Shown in pieces: positions 1 through 6,524 of a stretch of DNA of 33,145 bases (position 1 is the first letter of the stretch; every line of letters starts with the position of its first letter). The notes below the pieces were generated by a model. The model was not told where the DNA came from. It saw only the letters and a program-made list of their open reading frames with translations, and did not search any database. Position numbers and translations under genes: made by a program. The stretch is from JBAYJM01 sp964350585. GTDB taxonomy: Bacteria > Patescibacteriota > Patescibacteriia > 2-01-FULL-39-33. The stretch lies in contig CAYGKC010000011.1 in assembly GCA_964350585.1 (NCBI GenBank), positions 1 to 33,145 on the forward strand, given 5' to 3'.

Positions 1-15
1 GTTCAAGAGGTCTAT

Positions 16-138
16 TTAATTTAGACCAGGAATTTGTCCCTGATTATGTTGGATTAATCTTTTTTTAGGATCAATTTCAGTATACCCGCAATATATTTTT
101 CCATTGCGTAGGCTTCTTAAAAAATAAACATGATGCAT
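16..138 (-). pseudogene. GIY-YIG endonuclease domain remnant
   Basis: A 40-residue reading frame starts MHHVYFLRSLRNGKIYCGYT and continues to RLIQHNQG before stopping. That matches the first half of a GIY-YIG (UvrC/UPF0213-type) nuclease fold: the VYFL strand, the YCGYT motif in place of YIGYT, the conserved Arg, and the HN-x-G turn. Complete domains run about 80-90 residues and go on with an RPW-type strand and a catalytic Glu, which are missing; the frame ends at TAA after PGLN. It begins two bases after the 3' end of tRNA-Val on the same strand, so the ATG may be fortuitous. It is most likely a decayed fragment and is unlikely to be a working nuclease. Confidence 0.5.
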
Positions 139-139
139 T

Positions 140-213
140 TGGACGGCAGAGAAGTCGAATCTCTGACCTCCTCGACGTCAACGAGGCGCTCTAACCAACT
201 GAGCTAGCCGTCC
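140..213 (-). tRNA. tRNA-Val(GAC)
   Basis: Read on the minus strand it folds as a cloverleaf. The acceptor is GGACGGC/GCCGTCC, the D-arm is GCTCAGTTGGTTAGAGC, the anticodon stem is CCTCG/CGAGG with loop TTGACGT (anticodon GAC), and the T-loop is TTCGACT. The discriminator is A and no CCA is encoded. It is the last of three tRNAs in a minus-strand cluster. Confidence 0.93.
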
Positions 214-252
214 ACAACAACTAATTTAACTTTATGACTAATCTCACAAACC

Positions 253-300
253 TCAGCCACAGGCTGATGCGCCTCTGGCGGAAACTGAGCTAAGTGTCCT
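253..300 (-). repeat. tRNA 5'-end plus palindrome composite element, copy 1
   Basis: On the minus strand this reads as a tRNA-like 5' end (acceptor-like bases, then TAGCTCAGTTT up to the D-loop). At the D-loop the tRNA stops and a near-palindrome begins, with arms CCAGAGGC and GCCTGTGG. The intact tRNA-Val(GAC) gene lies 39 bases further downstream on the same strand. Copies 2 (27698-27744) and 3 (28462-28506) have the same design, also just upstream of tRNA sequence. It cannot fold as a full tRNA. Confidence 0.6.
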
Positions 301-339
301 TTATAATTAAAAATTAAAAATTTTAAAATTAACTTCAAG

Positions 340-412
340 TAGGCCTGGGTGGAATTGAACCACCGACATCTACGTTATAAGCGTAGCGCTCTAACCCCTG
401 AGCTACAGGCCC
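340..412 (-). tRNA. tRNA-Ile(TAT)
   Basis: Cloverleaf on the minus strand: acceptor GGGCCTG/CAGGCCT, D-arm GCTCAGGGGTTAGAGC, anticodon stem CTACG/CGTAG with loop CTTATAA (anticodon TAT), T-loop TTCAATT, discriminator A, no encoded CCA. TAT would read AUA directly. Most bacteria instead use tRNA-Ile(CAT) modified with lysidine. Confidence 0.88.
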
Positions 413-428
413 TTGATTGTTGGCTATG

Positions 429-501
429 TGGACCCTAGCGGGATCGAACCGCTTGCCTCTTCCATGCCATGGAAGCGCTCTACCAAGTGAGCTAAGGGCC
501 C
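429..501 (-). tRNA. tRNA-Ala(GGC)
   Basis: Cloverleaf on the minus strand: acceptor GGGCCCT/AGGGTCC with one G-U pair, D-arm GCTCACTTGGTAGAGC, anticodon stem CTTCC/GGAAG with loop ATGGCAT (anticodon GGC), T-loop TTCGATC, discriminator A, no CCA. It is the promoter-proximal member of the three-tRNA cluster. Confidence 0.92.
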
Positions 502-596
502 TTTTTTATTCAAATTATTATTTAGCTCATCGAGATTTAGCAGAGTGAAACTGAACTAACAGCTTTATTTAGCATTTTTAGTATAGTATATTTCGG

Positions 597-1760
597 TTAT
601 AAATTCAAGGATTTTGGTTGAAAGGGAATCAATTTTTTTCTTATTTCATCAATAATTTTTCTTTCTGCTTGAGCCAGTGAAACGCCGTTAAGTGTGAAGC
701 GGGCAATTTCCTTATTACCCTTGGGATTGAATATCTGAGAAACTAAGGAAGCATCCATTTTTTTTGCTGAAAAAACAATAGCATCAATCGAATTTGTTGA
801 GTTTCCCTTTTCATATATTAGAGCGATTATTTCTGTTTTAGGCATAGAAATAATAAGCTCATCGACGACTTCTGAAAGTTCTTCGCGTGAGGATGATGTT
901 TCTAAAAAATCATTTGAGGATAAAGCAGACCAGACAATTCTGTCATCCATATCACTATTAAGCCGTGAAAGCACCCTGCCCCAGAGTTTAAGAGTAGCAA
1001 TGTATCTGTTTTGATATAAGTCTTTCACAATTTGCTCTCTTCGCGCGCCTTTTGATATCAGTTCGCTGGCAAGGTTTAAAGTTTTAGGAGACACTCCATT
1101 GGTTTTAAAATTCTTTGTCGCCATAATTATTCCCGCTAAAAGATAAGTGGCTATATTTTCGTCTATCATTTCGGGATCAATTTCGTTTATTAAATCATGT
1201 ACAATTTCTGAAGTTGATGAAGCGGCAATATTTACCGTATTAATGTCGCCGAAGTGTTCATTAAGGGCGCAGTGGTCAATATTAATCTTTGGTTTTGCGT
1301 AAAAAAAATCAGCATTGTTGCTGTAAATATCTCCAAGGGAATTGAGATCAGGTGAATTAATTACAAATATCAAATCATAAAGATAGTCAGAGGTGTAGGC
1401 TTTAATCTCTTTTTCTTCTAATATTCCTTCTTCAGGCGTTATGTAAATTTTTAATTTATCATCTTTTTCTTCATAAGTAAGCTCTTTTAGTTTAATGTCT
1501 TTAGTGTTAACACTGATAATAAATTTCTGGATATCATTTAACTTTGGTCTTATTTCATAAGCAGGCAAAAAGGAATAATTTGAGGGCAACTCAAAACCAT
1601 CACAAGCAACAGCTGTTTTTTTACCGGAATTTTTTAGTGAATTAGAAAGCGCCAAAGCTGCTGCCAAAGAATCACCGCTCCAGTCTCTTTTGAAAGTTAT
1701 AAGAATAGAATCACTTTTTTTTATCAGTTCAACTATTTGTTGGGTGTAGGTTATCGCCAT
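597..1760 (-). CDS. DHH-family phosphoesterase-like protein with degenerate active site
   Basis: A 387-residue soluble protein with the overall layout of DHH/DHHA1 phosphoesterases (NrnA/RecJ superfamily), which cleave short oligoribonucleotides, pAp or cyclic dinucleotides using two Mn ions. The family landmarks are there but altered. The first motif reads KRDWSGDSLAAAL where HxNPDxDA is expected. The second reads NSPDLNSLG, with Asn where a metal-binding Asp is usual. The name-giving motif reads IDHCALNEHFG, so DHC replaces DHH. The GIIMATKNF stretch replaces the usual G-(I)-x-x-DT-G-x-F. Several metal ligands therefore appear lost, and a binding or regulatory role is more likely than catalysis (inference). 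It is transcribed away from tyrS, with the tRNA cluster downstream. No Shine-Dalgarno sequence is obvious before the ATG. Confidence 0.72.
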   Translation of the reverse strand: MAITYTQQIVELIKKSDSILITFKRDWSGDSLAAALALSNSLKNSGKKTAVACDGFELPSNYSFLPAYEIRPKLNDIQKFIISVNTKDIKLKELTYEEKDDKLKIYITPEEGILEEKEIKAYTSDYLYDLIFVINSPDLNSLGDIYSNNADFFYAKPKINIDHCALNEHFGDINTVNIAASSTSEIVHDLINEIDPEMIDENIATYLLAGIIMATKNFKTNGVSPKTLNLASELISKGARREQIVKDLYQNRYIATLKLWGRVLSRLNSDMDDRIVWSALSSNDFLETSSSREELSEVVDELIISMPKTEIIALIYEKGNSTNSIDAIVFSAKKMDASLVSQIFNPKGNKEIARFTLNGVSLAQAERKIIDEIRKKLIPFQPKSLNL

Positions 1761-1838
1761 TAGGCCAAAAAAAACAAATTAATAAATTAATTAATAATAT
1801 TAACCGATTATTAAGGATAAGTCAATAGTTCATAAAAA

Positions 1839-1867
1839 TTGAAAAAAAAGGGATTTTTTGGTAAAAT
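1839..1867 (+). promoter_or_regulatory. sigma70-type promoter for tyrS
   Basis: TTGAAA and TAAAAT are separated by 17 bases, about 36 bases before the tyrS ATG. No Shine-Dalgarno sequence is visible between this site and the start codon. Confidence 0.5.
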
Positions 1868-1903
1868 AGGGTAATAATAGGCTATTAATAAAAACTCTAA
1901 AAT

Positions 1904-3100
1904 ATGCCAAAATTAATCACTGATGAGAAATTGATAGATAATTTGCTTTCTCGTGGCGTTGAAAATATATATCCCAATAAAGAGGCTTTGAAAAAGCTTT
2001 TAATGTCAGGAAAAAAGATCAAGCTATACTGCGGATTTGATCCTACTTCGCCTACTTTGCATATCGGCAATGGCATTCAAATTAGGAAGTTAGCTAAATT
2101 TCAGGAGTTGGGACATGACGTGATTTTCCTCTACGGTGATTTTACCGCTATGATCGGCGATCCGACGGATAAAACTTCAGCCAGACAGCCACTGACGACA
2201 GAACAAATAAAGAAAAACTTAAAGGGATGGAAGGATCAGATTAAGATGATAATTGATTTGAATAAAGTTGATTTCCGATTCAATTCAAAGTGGCTTGGCA
2301 AGATGAGCTTTGCCGATCTACTAAAAGTATCGTCGGATTTTACTGTCCAGCAGATGATGGAGAGGGATATGTTCCAGGAAAGGATTAAAAAAGAAAAGCC
2401 GATTTTTATACACGAATTTATGTATCCTTTAATGCAGGCTTATGATAGCGTGGTCATGGATGTTGATTTAGAAATAGGAGGAAATGATCAGACATTCAAT
2501 ATGCTGGCAGGCCGAACTTTGATGCGTAAGACAAAAAACAAGGAAAAAATGGTTTTAACGACTAAATTATTGGAAGATCCGACAGGTAAAAAGATGGGTA
2601 AATCTGAAGGTAATATGATTACTCTTGTAGATTCTCCTGAAGATCTCTATGGCAAGGTTATGAGCTGGCCCGATACTTTAATGATTGTTGCTTTTGAAAT
2701 ATTGACGGATGTTGATTACAAACAAAAAGAAAAAGAATTGGCATCAGGCAAAAATCCAAGGGATTTAAAAATGGAATTGGCTTATGAAGTTGTAAAAGTG
2801 TATCAAGGAGATACGGCGGCGAAAAAAGCGCAAGACAATTTTAGGCGAGTTTTTCAAGAGAAGGAAAAACCCTTAGAGATTCCTGAGATAAAGTTAAGTG
2901 AGTCAAAGATGGGAGTTTTGGATTTATTTGTTAAGGCAGGCCTTGCAAGCAGTAACGGGGAAGTTCGCCGGCTAATTCGTGAAGGCGCGATTTTAATTGA
3001 TGATCAAAAAGTCGTGGATGAAAAATTAGTCGTCTCGATTCCTCTAGGGGGACTGTTACTTCAGAGAGGGAAGAAGATGTTTGTGAGAGTGAAATGTTGA
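1904..3100 (+). CDS. tyrS: Tyrosyl-tRNA synthetase
   Basis: Cytoplasmic class I aminoacyl-tRNA synthetase that charges tRNA-Tyr with tyrosine using ATP. The 398-residue length suits bacterial TyrRS. The HIGH-type motif is in PTSPTLHIGN near residue 50, followed by the GDFTAMIGDPTDK segment typical of the family. The tyrosine/tRNA-binding region contains GGNDQTFN, and the KMSKS-type loop is KKMGKSEGN near residue 230. The last ~60 residues form an S4 RNA-binding domain (LASSNGEVRRLIREGAI). The ATG at 1904 is the first in frame and is followed directly by family sequence. A promoter lies just upstream. The gene ends only a few bases before repeat copy A of the inverted pair at 3104-4830. Confidence 0.97.
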   Translation: MPKLITDEKLIDNLLSRGVENIYPNKEALKKLLMSGKKIKLYCGFDPTSPTLHIGNGIQIRKLAKFQELGHDVIFLYGDFTAMIGDPTDKTSARQPLTTEQIKKNLKGWKDQIKMIIDLNKVDFRFNSKWLGKMSFADLLKVSSDFTVQQMMERDMFQERIKKEKPIFIHEFMYPLMQAYDSVVMDVDLEIGGNDQTFNMLAGRTLMRKTKNKEKMVLTTKLLEDPTGKKMGKSEGNMITLVDSPEDLYGKVMSWPDTLMIVAFEILTDVDYKQKEKELASGKNPRDLKMELAYEVVKVYQGDTAAKKAQDNFRRVFQEKEKPLEIPEIKLSESKMGVLDLFVKAGLASSNGEVRRLIREGAILIDDQKVVDEKLVVSIPLGGLLLQRGKKMFVRVKC

Positions 3101-3103
3101 TTC

Positions 3104-3291
3104 TGTTACTTCTTTTTATAAAGAAGTAACCAAGAAAATCGCAAGTAGATAAAATTTAAATAAAAAATCTGGCGCAATATTCTCTAATTTCTAAACTCCC
3201 CTGGCTTTCGCCAGGGTCAAACATCTAGAAATTTCGCTTCGCGAACGCTCATATTGCTTGATTTTTTTTTAAATTTTATAACTTGCATTTA
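3104..3291 (+). repeat. Long inverted repeat, copy A
   Basis: This stretch is repeated in reverse orientation at 4652-4830. Both copies open with a perfect hairpin, GTTACTTCTTT-TTAT-AAAGAAGTAAC, and their first 36 bases are identical. They then stay alignable through the blocks GCAATATTC-CTAATTT, AATTTCGCTTCGCGA and ATATTGCT, with poorly conserved sequence in the middle. Copy A carries its own internal hairpin, CCCTGG-CTTTCG-CCAGGG. In each copy the terminal hairpin sits a few bases after the stop codon of the outside gene (tyrS here), so it could double as a terminator. The pair encloses 3344-4608. Confidence 0.8.
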
Positions 3292-3343
3292 GGGAAGAAA
3301 AAAAATTGGCACAAGATTTTTTAAAGCTCGCAAAGGATAATTT

Positions 3344-3763
3344 ATGAGATCAATAATTTTAAATACTAATAAGTTTGTTGCTGAAGTTGTTGAGAAATCT
3401 AAATATCCCGAAGGCATTAGTCCAGAGAAGAGAAATACACAATCTGAACAAATGGAAAACTGTCTTGTTGTTCTTTTTTGTGTTGAGAATGGAGACGGAG
3501 AAAAGCAAGTGAATGGAATATATCAAGAAATATTAAAAACAGCTGACGAAATCAAAACTAAAAATTTGATGATTGCACCATTTGTTCACTTATCAAATAA
3601 CATAGCAAAACCTGACGTGGCGGAGCAACTGTATAATCAGTTAAAAAACAAACTCACTGGCTCTGATTTTATAGTAAAATCATCACATTTTGGTTATCAT
3701 AAAACGCTTTTATTAGATGTTAAGGGTCATCCGGGATCTATTCGTTATAGGGAATTTTACTAG
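3344..3763 (+). CDS. Free-standing archaeal-type threonyl-tRNA synthetase editing domain
   Basis: A 139-residue protein matching, end to end, the N-terminal editing domain of archaeal ThrRS (tRNA-Thr_ED family, same fold as D-aminoacyl-tRNA deacylase). That domain hydrolyses Ser-tRNA(Thr). Visible landmarks are an N-terminal MRSIILNTN strand, the APFVHLSNNIAKP segment with the substrate-pocket His (H82), and FGYHK (Y118, K120) followed by KGHPGSIR. Archaeal enzymes, as I recall them, read FGYYK there, so the second Tyr is His in this protein. No synthetase domain follows, so it would act in trans. AAAGGA sits 6 bases before the ATG. It is the first gene of the cassette between inverted repeats. 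Bacterial ThrRS normally edits with a different (N2) domain, so acquisition from archaea is a reasonable inference. Confidence 0.82.
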   Translation: MRSIILNTNKFVAEVVEKSKYPEGISPEKRNTQSEQMENCLVVLFCVENGDGEKQVNGIYQEILKTADEIKTKNLMIAPFVHLSNNIAKPDVAEQLYNQLKNKLTGSDFIVKSSHFGYHKTLLLDVKGHPGSIRYREFY

Positions 3764-3840
3764 AGGATTATTGGTGGAAATAAAAATGGCACAGATTATC
3801 AGATAAAATAAAAAAATTGTTATTAATGCTTATAAATAAT

Positions 3841-4608
3841 ATGAAAAATTGGGAACTTTCCTTGCAAAAATTCCTCAAGAAGTGGGAAAATAAAAAAGAA
3901 GTAGTTGGGGCCATGGTTTGTGGCAGTTATGTTACGGGAAGCCCAACTTCGCATTCAGATATTGATATTCACATTATTTTAGACTCGAAAACTTCTTGGA
4001 GAGAAAGAGGAAATGAAATTATTGATGGAATTCTAATTGAATATTTTGCTAATCCCGTCAAAAAACACTATGAGTATGCGGAAGAGGATTATGAACAAAG
4101 AAAAAGAATCAATGCCCATATGTTTTCTACTGGAAAGGTTTTATTTGATAAAAATGGTGAATTAAAAAAACTCATTGAAGATTCAAAAAAATCCCTTCTA
4201 AAAAAATATTCTAAACAAAGCAAGGTTCAGATTGAATTAGCAAAATATTATATTTGGGATATGTGTGATAATTTAGAAGAGGTGTATGAATCTAATACTA
4301 AAGATTTCTCCTTTGTTTATTTTGTTAATCTCAATGAATTATTTGACATTTATTCAAAATTTTTGCAGTTTGATTCAATTCCTGCCCATAAGCTAATGCG
4401 TTTTTTGGTTAATGAATCAGATAAGAAAAAATATCATATAAGAAATTTTCCAGACCAGAAATTTGTTAAAGAATATATTAATTTCATTAGTAGTCTTAAG
4501 GAAGAGAAAAAAATGATGCGAGAGTACCGACGCTTAACAAAATATGTTCTTAAAAAAATGGGAGGTTTCAATATTGATGGGTGGAAAATTAAAAGTTTAG
4601 TTAAATAA
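3841..4608 (+). CDS. Nucleotidyltransferase-fold protein (MNT/kanamycin nucleotidyltransferase-like)
   Basis: A 255-residue protein with a Pol-beta type nucleotidyltransferase core: GSYVTGSPTSHSDIDIHII near residues 28-46 is the GS-x10-D-x-D motif that binds Mg-NTP. The remainder is predominantly helical and charged, with no membrane segment. Such proteins transfer a nucleotide to a small molecule (aminoglycoside resistance type) or to a protein or tRNA (MNT toxin-antitoxin type). The substrate cannot be read from the sequence. I start it at the ATG at 3841 (MKNWELS) and not at 3817, because the eight extra residues look non-coding; neither start has a clear ribosome site. A strong terminator follows at 4627. 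Both cassette genes are preceded by TGGCACA(A)GATT (3307 and 3787). Confidence 0.72.
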   Translation: MKNWELSLQKFLKKWENKKEVVGAMVCGSYVTGSPTSHSDIDIHIILDSKTSWRERGNEIIDGILIEYFANPVKKHYEYAEEDYEQRKRINAHMFSTGKVLFDKNGELKKLIEDSKKSLLKKYSKQSKVQIELAKYYIWDMCDNLEEVYESNTKDFSFVYFVNLNELFDIYSKFLQFDSIPAHKLMRFLVNESDKKKYHIRNFPDQKFVKEYINFISSLKEEKKMMREYRRLTKYVLKKMGGFNIDGWKIKSLVK

Positions 4609-4626
4609 AAATTTTAAAAATAAAAG

Positions 4627-4650
4627 ACAACCTATTCGTGGTTGTTTTTT
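4627..4650 (+). terminator. Rho-independent terminator of the nucleotidyltransferase gene
   Basis: Hairpin ACAACC-TATTCGT-GGTTGT followed by six T. It ends just before repeat copy B, so the cassette carries its own terminator inside the inverted repeats. Confidence 0.75.
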
Positions 4651-4651
4651 A

Positions 4652-4830
4652 TTTCTGCAAACCATAAAAATTAGAAAACAAAATTGAGCAATATAAGCGG
4701 TCGCGAAGCGAAATTTATGCATGCCTTGAGCGTAGCGATTTTATAAATTAGCGAATATTGCGATAGATTTTGTTCTAATTTTTATACGTTTGTGATTTTC
4801 TTGGTTACTTCTTTATAAAAAGAAGTAACA
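4652..4830 (-). repeat. Long inverted repeat, copy B
   Basis: Reverse-complement partner of 3104-3291: same terminal hairpin, the same first 36 bases, and the same CGCAATATT, AATTTCGCTTCGCGA and ATATTGCT blocks. The central stretch differs from copy A. Its hairpin end lies a few bases downstream of the stop of the minus-strand zincin gene, mirroring the position of copy A after tyrS. Confidence 0.8.
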
Positions 4831-4836
4831 AAAGAT

Positions 4837-5298
4837 TTAAACTTTTAACTTCTCCTTTAAATCATTCAATCTCATATAAAAACCTTTGCTGTGTATGGAA
4901 TTAAGCCGAAGCTTGAAGGTATCATAATGGTGCAACCATTCATGAAGCAGAGTATCTAAAAAAGATTTTGGAGCAAGAATTTGACCGCGTACTGCAGTTC
5001 TGTTGGATATTGAAATCGAGGCTGATCTTGGCCTGTATAGGCCGTATCTTTTCATAACAACTTTTCCTCCCGAGCGCTTATGATATTGGTTACTGTCTAA
5101 AATTTCGACTTTGATAATATCTATCTTTGCCAAATCACAAAGTTCATCAAGAAGTTTTTCTGAGATTTGTTGCCTTACTTCAGCGTCTGATGATTTTAAA
5201 ATTTCCTGTGACAGTAAAACAGCTTCTTTAGAAACCTGAAAATCAATTGAGGTTTTTTTATTGCTTCTTTTGTAGTTTAGTGAGGCAAATAATTTCAT
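4837..5298 (-). CDS. Small SprT-like zinc metalloprotease-type protein
   Basis: A 153-residue protein with a zincin active-site motif, LLHEWLHHYD (H119, E120, H123), and a later His (H136 in IHSKGF) that could be the third zinc ligand. The order helix, short beta sheet, HExxH helix, then a C-terminal helix resembles SprT/WLM-type minimal metalloproteases; the exact family is not certain. There is no signal peptide. Its ATG overlaps the stop of the SdpI-like gene by four bases (ATGA), so the two are translationally coupled, and it is the third gene of the regulator-SdpI-zincin operon. Its substrate is unknown. A link to membrane-protein or toxin turnover is only a guess from context. Confidence 0.65.
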   Translation of the reverse strand: MKLFASLNYKRSNKKTSIDFQVSKEAVLLSQEILKSSDAEVRQQISEKLLDELCDLAKIDIIKVEILDSNQYHKRSGGKVVMKRYGLYRPRSASISISNRTAVRGQILAPKSFLDTLLHEWLHHYDTFKLRLNSIHSKGFYMRLNDLKEKLKV

Positions 5299-5954
5299 TT
5301 TTTTTCTTTTGTATAAAGATAGTATGAGTACGCGAAACTGCCTATTACAACAGCGAAGACTCCGCCAATAAGAAGGTACATTCCTAGTTGTTCAGGAAGA
5401 AAAGGAGAAATTATAAGTATAATTCCAAGTATGATAAATAACCAGCCGCTTAATCTATGGGTTTTATTCCAGACATTTTCTGAAGATAGAGTCCAGGGAT
5501 TTTTAATTCCCACAAACCAGTTGAATTTTAACTTTCCCATATAATTTCCCATCACAATAAACATTACTCCTATCAATAATGGAGTTATAACTGCAATATT
5601 TACATTATAGCCGACATTATATAGAAGGCTGGCAATGTAGATTATTCCCAATACTGAAATTATCAAAATTTTAAAAATGTTGTAAGTGTTGCGGAATTTT
5701 AAATAGTTTTCTTTTTTGGGATCTAAGTTTGGAAGGAATGTTAAAAGTAAGTATATTCCTGTAATTAAAGCGGGCAAGAATATAACACTAAAATTTCTTG
5801 AGGTCCAACCGTCAACTTCTCCTTTAAAATTCCAATGCGATGCAACTTTTTCCGGAAGCATAGGATAGAAGAAAACACTTAAAGCGATAATAACTATTAT
5901 TATTAAAATAGGAAGAAACTCGCTTTTGAATGTGGGCTTAACGGGATTTGTCAT
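5295..5954 (-). CDS. SdpI/DUF1648 family integral membrane protein
   Basis: A 219-residue membrane protein. It starts with a transmembrane helix followed by the DUF1648 signature (MLPEKVASHWNFKGEVDGW) and continues with about five more hydrophobic segments. The cytoplasmic loop with WFVGIKNPWTL and NVWNKTHR is characteristic of SdpI. In Bacillus subtilis, SdpI is the immunity protein and receptor for the SdpC killing peptide, and it sequesters the repressor SdpR at the membrane. Here too it lies directly downstream of a small ArsR-type regulator (4 bases apart), matching the sdpRI arrangement. No SdpC-like toxin gene is visible in the window. The length is close to the Bacillus protein. Confidence 0.87.
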   Translation of the reverse strand: MTNPVKPTFKSEFLPILIIIVIIALSVFFYPMLPEKVASHWNFKGEVDGWTSRNFSVIFLPALITGIYLLLTFLPNLDPKKENYLKFRNTYNIFKILIISVLGIIYIASLLYNVGYNVNIAVITPLLIGVMFIVMGNYMGKLKFNWFVGIKNPWTLSSENVWNKTHRLSGWLFIILGIILIISPFLPEQLGMYLLIGGVFAVVIGSFAYSYYLYTKEKK

Positions 5955-5958
5955 ATTA

Positions 5959-6240
5959 TTATTTTTTGTTTTTATTTTTTGTTGCTAAAATTTTAACTAT
6001 TTTTTCGCTTAATTCTTCCATAGCGCTCATATTGATGGAATAGTAAATCTTTTGTCCATCCCTTCTTCCCGAGATTAAATCCGCTCTTTTTAAAACATCA
6101 AGGTGATGCGAAAGAGTGGGCATGGTAATTGACAGTTTTTCCAACATTTCAGTAACCGAAAGCTCTTTCTTTTTCAGTAAGTCAATAATTTTTCTCCTAT
6201 TTTCATCTGAAAGCGCTGAGATTGTTTTGGTTAGAGACAT
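5959..6240 (-). CDS. ArsR-family (SdpR-like) transcriptional regulator
   Basis: A 93-residue winged-helix repressor with the ArsR core: ALSDENRRKIIDLL, SVTEMLEKL, then recognition helix MPTLSHHLDVLKRADL and wing GRRDGQKIYYS. No metal-binding cysteines are present, so it is not a metal sensor, in keeping with SdpR-type regulators that respond through SdpI. An upstream in-frame ATG would add 20 residues. I reject it because it would run through the promoter at 6272-6300, and family similarity begins at MSLTKT (6240). A 16-bp palindrome between the -10 box and the start is a likely autoregulatory operator. It is the first gene of the three-gene operon. Confidence 0.87.
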   Translation of the reverse strand: MSLTKTISALSDENRRKIIDLLKKKELSVTEMLEKLSITMPTLSHHLDVLKRADLISGRRDGQKIYYSINMSAMEELSEKIVKILATKNKNKK

Positions 6241-6256
6241 GGCTAATATTAGATAT

Positions 6257-6300
6257 TTAGATAACAATCTAATTATAATTAATTGAAAATATTTTGTCAA
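6257..6300 (-). promoter_or_regulatory. Promoter and operator of the sdpR-like operon
   Basis: On the minus strand TTGACA (6295-6300) and TATAAT (6272-6277) are separated by 17 bases, a full consensus promoter. Just downstream, 6257-6272 is the perfect palindrome TTAGAT-AACA-ATCTAA (written on the plus strand), placed where a bound repressor would block initiation. Confidence 0.82.
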
Positions 6301-6301
6301 G

Positions 6302-6326
6302 AAAAAGAAACGCCTTATGGCGTTTC
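6302..6326 (-). terminator. Rho-independent terminator overlapping the end of the 58-residue ORF
   Basis: GAAACGCC-TTAT-GGCGTTTC hairpin, followed on the minus strand by five T. The stop codon of the small gene lies in the loop. Confidence 0.72.
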
Positions 6327-6491
6327 ATAGTTCGACTGTTTGAGGCTTTTTGGTAAAAGCGCAAATTGCTTGGAAAATTCAGCTTCCCTTAACTGTTGTT
6401 CCTTTAACAACTGATCATTGTTGTGTGGCCTGTTTATTCTATAAACACTTGAACCGTTAGGCAGTTTTGCAATAAGACGTTGCTTGTCCAT
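6315..6491 (-). CDS. 58-residue protein of unknown function
   Basis: A short frame beginning MDKQRLIAKLPNGSSVYRIN and ending KSLKQSNYETP. It has a strong Shine-Dalgarno sequence (GAGGAGGGGA, then AA, then ATG) and a terminator embedded at its 3' end, so translation is very likely. It has no membrane segment, no cysteines, and a charged helical middle (QLLKEQQLREAEFSKQF). It lies 33 bases downstream of the large membrane-protein gene on the same strand, and may be co-transcribed or have its own promoter. I do not recognise a family. Confidence 0.65.
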   Translation of the reverse strand: MDKQRLIAKLPNGSSVYRINRPHNNDQLLKEQQLREAEFSKQFALLPKSLKQSNYETP

Positions 6492-6524
6492 TTTCCCCTC
6501 CTCTTATATAAGACCCAATGTGCA

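Noticed and set aside
3300..3330. Sigma54-type promoter (TGGCAC) before the editing-domain gene
   Set aside because: The -12 element (TTGCA/T at correct spacing) is missing, and no sigma54 system is expected here.
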